Of a stretch of DNA of 64,000 nt, positions 35,690 through 44,458 are shown in pieces (the stretch's first letter is position 1; each line of letters starts with the position of its first letter). Made by a program: the position numbers and the translations under genes. The notes below the pieces were generated by a model. That model did no database searches, was not told the origin of the DNA, and saw only the letters and a list, made by a program, of their open reading frames with translations. The DNA comes from Calothrix sp. PCC 7103 (lineage in GTDB: Bacteria; Cyanobacteriota; Cyanobacteriia; Cyanobacteriales; Nostocaceae): contig NZ_KB217472.1 in NCBI RefSeq assembly GCF_000331305.1, positions 38,425-102,424 on the forward strand, in the 5' to 3' direction.

Positions 35690-36700
35690 CTAACGTTTCC
35701 TCCCCCGTTTCCTACCAACGCGCGCGGCAAGCTTATTCGACAACTCCAACTGGTACTGATTCTTATTATCCTCATACGCCAAAATAACACGCGGGTCAGC
35801 ATGTCTACTAAGATGTTGTACCTTCCGGTAATCTCCCTTCGCCAAATCAAGCGCTTCCGTAATACCGCTATGTCTAATCCTGTGTGGTGACATCCTTTTA
35901 CTAATCCCCGCGCGCGCGCAAGTCATCCTCACAATTGCATACAACCCATCCCCACTCAACGGGCGCCCAAAATTATGAAAATCCATCGCAATAAACAGCG
36001 GGTCAGTTGGCTTCACACTATCACGGCAACGTAACCAACTATATATAGCATCCGCAACAGTCCTATTCAAATCCACCCTCACATCATCATTACCCTTACC
36101 CTTCCCATACACCCGCAACACCGACTCCTGATAATTAAAATCACTCACCTTCAACTTAGAAATTTCACACCGTCGCAGCACATTCGACCAAAACAGTAAA
36201 AACAAAGCATAATCGCGCTTCCCCTTATCAGTCCTCACATCAATAACATCAAACACCTTATTATATTCATCCACCCTCACCCCAGAAGTATCCCTGTACT
36301 TAGTCACCCGCATCGACTCAATGCGGTCACTATCAAACCGAAAATTGCACCGCTTCAAATTCCTCCCTGCCTTAATCAAAAACTTAATCGCCGCAAGATA
36401 CCGATTTACCGTTGCCGACTTTCTACCCTCCGCAACCAAATAATTCTTAAACTTCAAAATCAACGTATTAGCAGACTCCTCATCCAAACCCCAAAACTCT
36501 TCAACATCATCAGTAGTAGGCGCCCGACTTAAGAAATACTCAAAAAACAACTTAATATTCCCCGCATACCCCCGCTGCGTAGTCCCCGCCTTCTGCTGTA
36601 ACTCAGTTAAAAAATCACTTCCATGTCGTAACTCACCAGCAATCTTACCAAGCTGACCCGACTTATAAGTAACGATTTCTTGGGACTTCTCACCACTCAT
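35690..36700 (-). CDS. tyrosine recombinase/integrase
   Basis: 336 residues. Core-binding domain about 40-115; catalytic domain with LRRCEISKLKVSDF (Arg I), SPHRIRHSGITEAL (H-x-x-R and H), and VQHLSRHADPRVILAYED with the nucleophile Tyr. Complete catalytic set. On a plasmid it may resolve multimers, or integrate the element; no attachment site could be identified. GC-rich relative to neighbours. Confidence 0.88.
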   Translation of the reverse strand: MSGEKSQEIVTYKSGQLGKIAGELRHGSDFLTELQQKAGTTQRGYAGNIKLFFEYFLSRAPTTDDVEEFWGLDEESANTLILKFKNYLVAEGRKSATVNRYLAAIKFLIKAGRNLKRCNFRFDSDRIESMRVTKYRDTSGVRVDEYNKVFDVIDVRTDKGKRDYALFLLFWSNVLRRCEISKLKVSDFNYQESVLRVYGKGKGNDDVRVDLNRTVADAIYSWLRCRDSVKPTDPLFIAMDFHNFGRPLSGDGLYAIVRMTCARAGISKRMSPHRIRHSGITEALDLAKGDYRKVQHLSRHADPRVILAYEDNKNQYQLELSNKLAARVGRKRGRKR

Positions 36701-36982
36701 AGAGATGTTTTGTGTTCACGACAATGCACCTTTTCATTAACGCCCAACCCCCCACACACTGACATCCGTTGAGCTACGCAAAACTTTCCCATTAGTACAC
36801 GCTTCCCCAAATCCCCAGAAAAAATATCACGAGTTTCATTGAAGAGGCGCCGCATCACCAGAGCATCGAACACAGTAACAAGAACGCTGGCGCCAAAAAA
36901 CAACTCCACTCACCCAATCAAACGGGGAGCGTTTTTTATTACTTATTAAAACTTGTAGAATTACTATACGCAGTTAGTAGCT

Positions 36983-37471
36983 GTACCGCACCATAAAATT
37001 TTGGTACAAGCTCAATTTTACTTATCATTAATAGCTTAATAATATCTCGGAAATCAAAAATAAAACTAACTCAAACTCCTTCTCGTACCGCTCCCGTACC
37101 GAGAAAAAAGCGGTTTTTGTACCTAAAAAACGACGATTTTTGTACCGAAAACAGCTTCAAAACAGTGCATTAAAACAGTAATTTTAATTTCAGACAGTCG
37201 CCAATACTAAATTTAGTACCCTGGTACACTACCAAGAGCAACGCAAAAATTTTTTTTCTATGGATCCATATTATGTGCCCTAAAAAAAAATATTTTTTGA
37301 AATTTTATCTGTACCGCGCTCAAAATTGGTACTATTTTTCTGTTCCCGTTAGTACTATTTTGGCACTCAGTACCTAAAAAACAGGTACAAAACAGGATAA
37401 AAAAGGCACAAACAGGTTTTTTAGTAACACTTCTGTACCGTCACTGTACCTCTATAATTATGAGGTAGTAC
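36983..37471. repeat. GTACC/GGTAC cluster (iteron-like)
   Basis: At least 15 GTAC words, mostly as TGTACC/GGTACA (near 36983, 37003, 37085, 37096, 37119, 37142, 37216, 37223, 37311, 37328, 37352, 37370, 37384, 37435, 37446, 37468) in about 490 bp, where about two are expected by chance. Irregular spacing; AT-rich DNA follows. May be binding sites of a replication or regulatory protein. Confidence 0.6.
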
Positions 37472-37957
37472 CAATCATTTTTAAAGAGAGCAGTCTCAAG
37501 TTTTACTAATATTTATTTTACTTAAATATTGACTCTATTTTTTATATTTTTATATAAAAAAGCAACTTAAAACAGTAGATTGCAAAGGATAAGAATCCAA
37601 ACTAAAATATTAATCACGGTTAATAATTTTAGTACCAAGGGTGCTACTCACTTCGACTCCTTGTGGCACTTCTGACTTTTGATGTTACGTGTCAAAGAAG
37701 ACTGTAAAACCTAACCCACAAAAAGAGTTTCCTTGAAGAGGAGTACATTCGCATACTGACCGCTTGTAATCCAGGTGCCGAGGTTCGTGTAAAATGGGAC
37801 ACGTTGCAAATATTTGTGACAATTACTTGCATTTGTATAATTATTGTGATTTACGCTATTTGAACTGAGCGCTTACTCGGTTATCTGTTAGCTGGCGCCC
37901 TTGAGCCTAAAATTCAAAATTTTCACTTCTCGGATATTGCTATAACCCCCCAACTAC

Positions 37958-38048
37958 CAATACTGCTCGGTTAAGCTTTTTTCAGCATGATAAACAACGA
38001 TATTATAAGGGTTTCAGGCTACGCTATGTCCTTAACCGAGCAGTATTG
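37958..38048. mobile_element. 91-bp MITE with 10-bp target duplication
   Basis: Perfect 18-bp terminal inverted repeats CAATACTGCTCGGTTAAG (37958-37975) and CTTAACCGAGCAGTATTG (38031-38048). The element is flanked by identical CCCCAACTAC on both sides (37948-37957 and 38049-38058). Size, perfect ends and direct duplication define a non-autonomous element mobilised by a transposase encoded elsewhere; a 10-bp duplication would fit IS4-type families. Confidence 0.88.
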
Positions 38049-38288
38049 CCCCAACTACAAGAGAATGGGAGGGTACATTTGCTCTGTTCTATTTGTAGAG
38101 AGAGGTTGGGGGAGAGGTTTTGAAGCGGGATAGATGCGTCTCGGTTGATGTGATTCTTTGATATCTAATAGGAAGCGCTTTGGTACGAGCAATTTATTGA
38201 GGTGGTGTTTGCTTTATCGCTATAAATAGGTACTTGATGCTCTGCTGTTATGCGCTCTTAAGTTGTTGTGTGCATCGAATATTGTAAC

Positions 38289-38738
38289 CTATACGGCTAT
38301 TTTGTGTGTAGGTACGACAGGCGCCACGTTTACATAAATATTTGTTGTTTCATTATCATTCTTAATACTGCTGACTCGCGATTCTTTCCAACGTTTTCCT
38401 ATCGCAATAAGTGCCTCTTCTATTTCTTCGTCAGAAGCAGTTTCAATTATTTCTACTATGCTTGGCTCATTCGCTGGTAATGGGCTTAATGCTTCTCCTG
38501 CTAGTAGTTGGCAAAAATACAAACGGGCACCTGGAGCTAGTTTATCCATTGCTTCTAATAGCTTGATAAAACTATCGTGGCTTAACCACTTACGACTTGC
38601 TCTTACCTCAGAAAGATAGTTTGGTGTCATGTCTATTAGAGCCGCCAACTCTTTACCTTTAATGCCGTGGCGGTCCATTGTCTTTTTTAATAATTCGTTT
38701 ATTTCCATTTTTTTCTCTAAGATTAAGCTGACAGCCAT
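38289..38738 (-). CDS. XRE-family transcriptional regulator
   Basis: 149 residues as read, but the Met at 38708 (MEINELLKKTMDRHGIKGKE) is the more likely start, giving 139. The HTH is KGKELAALIDMTPNYLSEVR, followed by ASRKWLSHDSFIKLLEAMDK. Divergent from the winged-helix gene at 38979, with paired GTTAAC words and a hairpin between them, so it probably regulates both. Confidence 0.75.
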   Translation of the reverse strand: MAVSLILEKKMEINELLKKTMDRHGIKGKELAALIDMTPNYLSEVRASRKWLSHDSFIKLLEAMDKLAPGARLYFCQLLAGEALSPLPANEPSIVEIIETASDEEIEEALIAIGKRWKESRVSSIKNDNETTNIYVNVAPVVPTHKIAV

Positions 38739-38793
38739 GATTCTATGATATCATGCTCTCAGGTTAATTTTATTAAGCCTAAAGCAATGCTGG

Positions 38794-38853
38794 GTTAACT
38801 TGGTTAACCTTAGCACACGAATAGCCTTGTTAGGTACAACAACCCTAACAAGG
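38794..38853. promoter_or_regulatory. operator-like repeats between divergent genes
   Basis: GTTAAC occurs twice, 10 bp apart (38794-38799, 38804-38809), within GGGTTAACTTGGTTAACC. A 10-bp inverted repeat follows, CCTTGTTAGG (38825-38834) with CCTAACAAGG (38844-38853). The one-turn spacing suits a dimeric HTH repressor. Confidence 0.5.
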
Positions 38854-38978
38854 CAGCATTTTTCCATAGGTATCTAGAATATGACAATTCAACGAATCTT
38901 GATAGCGTCTTTAGACGTATATATTATGATGCAGGCTGTATCTGAAGTAACACTTGCAGGTAGTGAGGTGTAGGCGCC

Positions 38979-39767
38979 GTGGACAAGATACAGGGTAAAT
39001 TTTACCGATTACAACACTTCGAGTGGCTGCGCGCGTGCCATGAGCTACAACCATCAGAAAGAGATGTTTTGTACTATATCCGGACACTTGACCCCTACGA
39101 GAAGGGCATAGAATTATCAATTTCCAACATTGCGTCCGACCTATCCACCCCTAAAAAAAAGGTACACAAATCAACGGTTAGCCGCGCGCTGAAAGCGTTA
39201 AACGAAAGGGGATTTATCGACTTGGAGCTAATCCAGGTAAGGGTAAAAATAACAGTTGCGCCCATGCAATCTGTGTTGCCTGCATACAACGCGGTTGTCT
39301 CCACGCAACGAGATGTTCCCTCAGACAACGCAGAATGCCACCAGGCAACCTATGATGCGACCACGCAACAATCGGTTCCTGAAACCGCTTCTCGAAGAGA
39401 AGTTGAAACGCCTAAGATTAATAAGACTTATAAAGAATTTAAAGACTCTCTCTCTGACTCTGAGAGAGAGAGTTTTTTTAAGTTTGGTGAGAATAAAGCG
39501 AAACAACTCCCAAAACCACCACAGTTAATTTCCAAGTGGATTGGGGCTAATTGGGAGGAAATTAGGGACGAGTGGTTAAAAGCGAACAATAAGCCATCTA
39601 TGAAACTTTCGTCGAAGTGGGCAAATCATCCTCTTCGCGCGGAGTGGTTGGAAGTTATCAATACAGAAGGTTACGGGGTTTTTGTTTATTTAGATGGCGA
39701 CTATGACCCAGAGCGCAAGGAATTTCTCGATTGGGCTTTTAAAGAAGATTTAGTTCGTTTTGATTGA
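38979..39767 (+). CDS. winged-helix DNA-binding protein (replication-type)
   Basis: GTG start. The N-terminal ~90 residues form a winged-helix domain (ELQPSERDVLYYIRTLDPYE, IASDLSTPKKKVHKSTVSRA) as in plasmid or phage replication-initiation proteins. The C-terminus (SKWANHPLRAEWLEVINTEG) is conserved-looking but unrecognised. First of three co-directional genes. Might be an initiator acting on the GTAC block (inference). Confidence 0.6.
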   Translation: MDKIQGKFYRLQHFEWLRACHELQPSERDVLYYIRTLDPYEKGIELSISNIASDLSTPKKKVHKSTVSRALKALNERGFIDLELIQVRVKITVAPMQSVLPAYNAVVSTQRDVPSDNAECHQATYDATTQQSVPETASRREVETPKINKTYKEFKDSLSDSERESFFKFGENKAKQLPKPPQLISKWIGANWEEIRDEWLKANNKPSMKLSSKWANHPLRAEWLEVINTEGYGVFVYLDGDYDPERKEFLDWAFKEDLVRFD

Positions 39768-39786
39768 TACTTAACTGGCACTACAT

Positions 39787-40137
39787 ATGGATTTTGAAAT
39801 TCTTGAAATTCTGCCGATTCCTGTAATTCGCTCTGCGGCGCCTTTTCAGGAGGGTGAGGAAATCTTTGAGATGCCCCGGTGGCATTGCTTCTGTTGCCAC
39901 GATACGGGATGGGTACAACCGCATATCGCTTCCCTTGTAATTGCTGATTACAACCCGTCACGGCATAGAACGCCTGTTTGCCAAGCTTGCGATAAAGGGC
40001 GCCTGTGGTTTCATCTTAAAGGCAATATTGACATGCGATTCAACTTTCGCATTTGTAAAAGACTTGATAAGTGGGAGCGTGACAACTGGAAAAAAACGGT
40101 TATGTTGCAGTTGGAAAATTTCCAGAAGCGTAAATAA
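39787..40137 (+). CDS. putative zinc-binding protein
   Basis: 116 residues with CFCCHDTGW and CQACDKG, two CxxC pairs that could hold one zinc. Follows the winged-helix gene by 19 bp. Not otherwise recognised. Confidence 0.6.
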   Translation: MDFEILEILPIPVIRSAAPFQEGEEIFEMPRWHCFCCHDTGWVQPHIASLVIADYNPSRHRTPVCQACDKGRLWFHLKGNIDMRFNFRICKRLDKWERDNWKKTVMLQLENFQKRK

Positions 40138-40178
40138 CTTGTCAATGAGACAGTTTTCGAGCGCTTGCCATAGCGCGC

Positions 40179-41069
40179 ATGTCTGCGATCGTAAGCATTC
40201 AAGCAGAACAATTATACGCACGGTACAAACATTATGAACGCTTTTTGGAAAGCGATAAGAACAAGAATCAGGGGTGGAGAATGAAGCATAAAAAGATTAC
40301 CCAAATAGAATCACTTTTTAATACTGGCGCCTATGAGCCAGAGGTCTCCGAAGAGAAAGTACTTGATATTGGTATTAATACGAACAATAATTCCTCTAAG
40401 AAAATGATTGCTCAGTCAAAAGTGTTGAACAATACTACTTTTTCGACTGAGTATGAATGCTCTAATAAAGTAATAAACAATACCAATGGAATGGAAGATG
40501 AATGGCACCAAGAACTACAACCCGAAACAAATATACTAAAACAATCAAAAAATTTAGATGAAAAATCAAATGTAGTAGACACAAAAAAATTCTTAGAGGA
40601 ATCAGAGTATCAAAATATTACCGTACTAAGTCTACACGTAGATACTAAAGTACTAAATGATGAATCAAAAATTTTAAGTAGTTCAGAGCATCAGACTACA
40701 CCCGTGAATTTCTTAGAGGAAGAAACTGATGTACTAAAAGCAGATGTTTCGAGGTTCGCGACGGAGACTTTTAAGCTGGGTCGGCAACGATGTGGATGTT
40801 TGTACAAGTATTTGGAGAATAAAAAATTAAAGGATGGAACAGTTGCATCATATCCAAGGGTAATAGGCAGACGTGACCCGGACAATGTGAAGCACTGGCG
40901 GTGGGGGTTCAATTGGGAAGAGAAGATAGATGGGGAGTGGAAGAATCGTAGTATTGGTGTTCCGATTGGCGCCGTGTCTATGGTGATTGGAATGCAGAAT
41001 AATAATTGTAGTGTGAATGAGATAATTAGCTTTATTAAGAAGAGTAAAGCTAAAAATACCCGCCTATAG
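40179..41069 (+). CDS. hypothetical protein with conserved C-terminal domain
   Basis: 296 residues. The middle (about 50-200) is low-complexity and asparagine/serine-rich. The C-terminal 90 residues (CGCLYKYLENKKLKDGTV, YPRVIGRRDPDNVKHWRWGF) look like a conserved domain seen on cyanobacterial plasmids. Function unknown; start uncertain, with another Met at 40281. Confidence 0.55.
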   Translation: MSAIVSIQAEQLYARYKHYERFLESDKNKNQGWRMKHKKITQIESLFNTGAYEPEVSEEKVLDIGINTNNNSSKKMIAQSKVLNNTTFSTEYECSNKVINNTNGMEDEWHQELQPETNILKQSKNLDEKSNVVDTKKFLEESEYQNITVLSLHVDTKVLNDESKILSSSEHQTTPVNFLEEETDVLKADVSRFATETFKLGRQRCGCLYKYLENKKLKDGTVASYPRVIGRRDPDNVKHWRWGFNWEEKIDGEWKNRSIGVPIGAVSMVIGMQNNNCSVNEIISFIKKSKAKNTRL

Positions 41070-41070
41070 T

Positions 41071-41174
41071 TAAGAGCCAGAAGTCTCATCTAATCAAGTG
41101 ATTGATACTGGTATTCATAATTACAATGTTTTCTCTAAGAAAATGATTGCTAAAGTAGAAAGTCATAAAAAAGT
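41071..41174 (+). pseudogene. partial duplication of the 40.3-kb gene segment
   Basis: About 90 bp here (GAGCCAGAAGTCTC..., encoding DTGIHNYNVFSKKMIAK) repeats 40336-40420 (GAGCCAGAGGTCTCC..., encoding DIGINTNNNSSKKMIAQ) with many substitutions. Now outside any intact gene. Confidence 0.5.
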
Positions 41175-41394
41175 AAGGATAAAACTAAAATTTAGATACG
41201 CGCGTCTGACGAATGGGTGCCTGCTGTACTGGTTCTATGTTTATTCGACTTCGATGGCGCCTAAAATTTTGAGCAATTGCTGGATATTGTTCAACCCTAG
41301 TGACAACCCAGTCTCCAAACGGAGCGCGTGAGTTGAACTTTTGGGATATTGCGGGTCAACAAATTCCTCAACCTGCAAAAACTGCCTAAAGCGA

Positions 41395-41420
41395 AAGCGC
41401 CCCTGGTAGTAGGGACGCTT
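41395..41420. terminator. hairpin downstream of psbA
   Basis: Arms AAGCGCCCCT and AGGGACGCTT with one mismatch, 34 bp past the psbA stop. Consistent with a transcription terminator, but the U tract is weak. Confidence 0.4.
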
Positions 41421-41453
41421 CCGCGTTGATTAATTATTTAGTTATCATTCGTT

Positions 41454-42623
<1,170 letters not shown>

Positions 42624-42695
42624 TACTTCCTAGGGTGAGTAATTCTTACCTAGGTGATTAGGTTTACTTATCAATCTTCGTATATATTGCGGCAT

Positions 42696-42723
42696 GTAGA
42701 GACGTGATTAATCACGTCTCTAC
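42696..42723. repeat. 28-bp perfect palindrome upstream of psbA
   Basis: Arms GTAGAGACGTGATT and AATCACGTCTCTAC. About 75 bp above the psbA -35. The repeated outer word GTCTCTAC also occurs immediately after at 42729-42736 and at 34793. Confidence 0.6.
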
Positions 42724-42867
42724 AATCATGTCTCTACAATTGCGTCATGTGCTGGCGCCTGCTGTATATATATAGTGAACCAGAGCGCTTATAGTATGAG
42801 GTAATATTTTTTGTTAATTGTCTTAGTTTTGTATACTTAACGTATCGTATTAAAATATTGGTTATTA

Positions 42868-43167
42868 TTATGCGCGTTGGAAACTTAATGATTGCGCTTC
42901 AGTGTTTGCACTTGAGTATTTATACAATAATGGGAATGAAATACACCATAAGCTTAGGACTGAAAAATATAAAAAGGTTTCAATAAGAAGCAATTGTAGG
43001 CTAGTGCAACTAATTGGTAGATTTTCTTTTGGTATATTTTCTGACAGTGTTGTATCAGTCCAGTTATCTAACCAGTCTCCATCAACGTCTTTAACAAATT
43101 GGCGAATACCATCAACTCCCATAGCTCTTCTGGAGCGCTTCAAATAAGAGTGACCTTTGAAGCGCAA
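42868..43167 (-). CDS. hypothetical protein, weakly supported
   Basis: 99 residues. The first 45 (YLKRSRRAMGVDGIRQFVKD, VDGDWLDNW) look coding-like; the rest is hydrophobic and not recognised. May be a gene fragment. Confidence 0.3.
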   Translation of the reverse strand: MRFKGHSYLKRSRRAMGVDGIRQFVKDVDGDWLDNWTDTTLSENIPKENLPISCTSLQLLLIETFLYFSVLSLWCISFPLLYKYSSANTEAQSLSFQRA

Positions 43168-43215
43168 CTCTTGCTCTGGTTATTTGTTCTTTAAGTTGAA
43201 TTGACATCATTAAAT

Positions 43216-43644
43216 TTAAGCTACTTCCGAAAAGTGTTTTGATGAATTAGCTGGAAAGAATACAGAAGGTGAAACTTTGAAAAACTCACCAAGCTTTTGA
43301 ATATGTTCAACTGTTAAATTACGCTTGCCTTTAAGTACATCGGAAACAATTGATTCAGTTTTGAAAATAGGAACCAAATCTTTTTGTTTGAGATTGGTTT
43401 CTTCAATCAAAACTTTGAGAAGTTCTACTCCATAAATGTCTGGTACTAAATCAAGATGTTCTTCGTATTCATGTATTAACATTCCTAATACGAATAAATA
43501 GTCTTGTTCTTCCTCCGTCAGGCTTCCTTTATCAAGTAATTTATCGACTATTACTTGAGTTTTTTCAAAATCTTCTTCAGATTTTATGGGGCGCGGGGGG
43601 AAGGATATGAGTAAATTAGTGTAACTGGTGTTTTCGTTAGCCAT
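43216..43644 (-). CDS. higA: HigA-type antitoxin
   Basis: 142 residues with N-terminal helical region (PRPIKSEEDFEKTQVIVDKL, LGMLIHEYEEHLDLVP) and C-terminal HTH (LKQKDLVPIFKTESIVSDVL, KGKRNLTVEHIQKLGEFFKV). This is the COG5499-type HigA antitoxin. It follows higB, with a 12-bp inverted repeat between them. Confidence 0.9.
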   Translation of the reverse strand: MANENTSYTNLLISFPPRPIKSEEDFEKTQVIVDKLLDKGSLTEEEQDYLFVLGMLIHEYEEHLDLVPDIYGVELLKVLIEETNLKQKDLVPIFKTESIVSDVLKGKRNLTVEHIQKLGEFFKVSPSVFFPANSSKHFSEVA

Positions 43645-43680
43645 TTTATCATTGTAGTGATACGAGTGTTATTTTTTTTT

Positions 43681-43709
43681 ACTAAGATTGGTAAATCACC
43701 AATCTTAGT
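43681..43709. promoter_or_regulatory. hairpin between higB and higA
   Basis: Perfect 12-bp arms ACTAAGATTGGT and ACCAATCTTAGT around AAATC. Lies 29 bp after higB and 37 bp before higA. Could set toxin:antitoxin ratio by attenuation or act as an operator. Confidence 0.55.
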
Positions 43710-43737
43710 TCGGACTAAAATAATGTTTTAAATAATG

Positions 43738-44046
43738 TTAATTATCAAACCATTCGTCATCTTTCCATTTTTCTTCATCGTATTCAGCATGAGTCAGGAA
43801 GTCGCGAATAAATATTATTTGTTTTTTATAGTCAATGTAGGTTATTAATCTATATTGATTTCCTCCAATATTAAAAACAACGAAGTTTTTTACTTGGTCG
43901 GGTTTAAAAAGAGAAGTAGCTTTTACGTCAGCAAAACTATTCCATTCTTGCGCTTTTACAAGCTTCTTCCATGCTCGTAAACCTGGTTCAGCATTGGGAT
44001 GCTTTTCGTAACCTTTCTTGAGCGTGGTTTCTTTGATGATACGCAT
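43738..44046 (-). CDS. higB: HigB-type toxin
   Basis: 102 residues: HPNAEPGLRAWKKLVKAQEW, NFVVFNIGGNQYRLITYIDY, IIFIRDFLTHAEYDEEKWKD. These are signature segments of the HigB mRNA interferase family (ribosome-dependent RNase). Intact and toxin-first, as typical for higBA. Confidence 0.9.
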   Translation of the reverse strand: MRIIKETTLKKGYEKHPNAEPGLRAWKKLVKAQEWNSFADVKATSLFKPDQVKNFVVFNIGGNQYRLITYIDYKKQIIFIRDFLTHAEYDEEKWKDDEWFDN

Positions 44047-44458
44047 ATATTTGGGGTTCCCCTAGGTAAAAAAGTAAACATAGATTCCATCTCCTTTGTT
44101 TGTTAACAATATCTTAGCAAATTGCGAAGTTAAAATGCAAGTACGATTTTTTGAGTATTATTGCTTATAGGAGTAGGCGCCGCAAGGTTTTTTGATCGCA
44201 CTGCATTTGTAGACAACTCGAACGAATGCAACGCTCCGCATATTAATTGGCAGCACAAACTGTACTGTGCTTGCTCGTTGCACAGTTGTGGTTTATGCGA
44301 GCGTTGTAGTTGAAGTGAGTATCAGTACATCAAATTCAATAGAGTATAAAGTTGCGATGTGCCAAAACTCAATTTACGTAGTTCGCAATCATTTTTTCTT
44401 CTTTTCTCCACCCTTTAAACGACCGTTCGTCTGTTTTTGGGCTTCTTTTGGGGAGAAT
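44047..44458. other. intergenic, no gene seen
   Basis: About 410 bp between the CyRepA1 stop and higB. One GGCGCC; no structure of note. Confidence 0.5.

Larger units (their letters stand above)
36701..38288. other. 1.6-kb noncoding block with GTAC cluster and MITE
   Basis: No convincing gene. An overlapping 70-codon frame at 36697-36909 has no recognisable product. The block contains the GTAC cluster (36983-37471) and a MITE (37958-38048). Candidate second replication or regulatory region. Confidence 0.6.

Noticed and set aside
36697..36909. 70-codon minus-strand frame overlapping the integrase start
   Set aside because: No domain, no ribosome-binding site, Cys/Val-rich composition unlike a soluble protein; the region is next to repeats.
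39430..39490. Tandem CTCTCTCTGACTCTGAGAGAGAG stretch as a terminator
   Set aside because: It is part of the winged-helix coding sequence (SLSDSERES) and not at a gene end.
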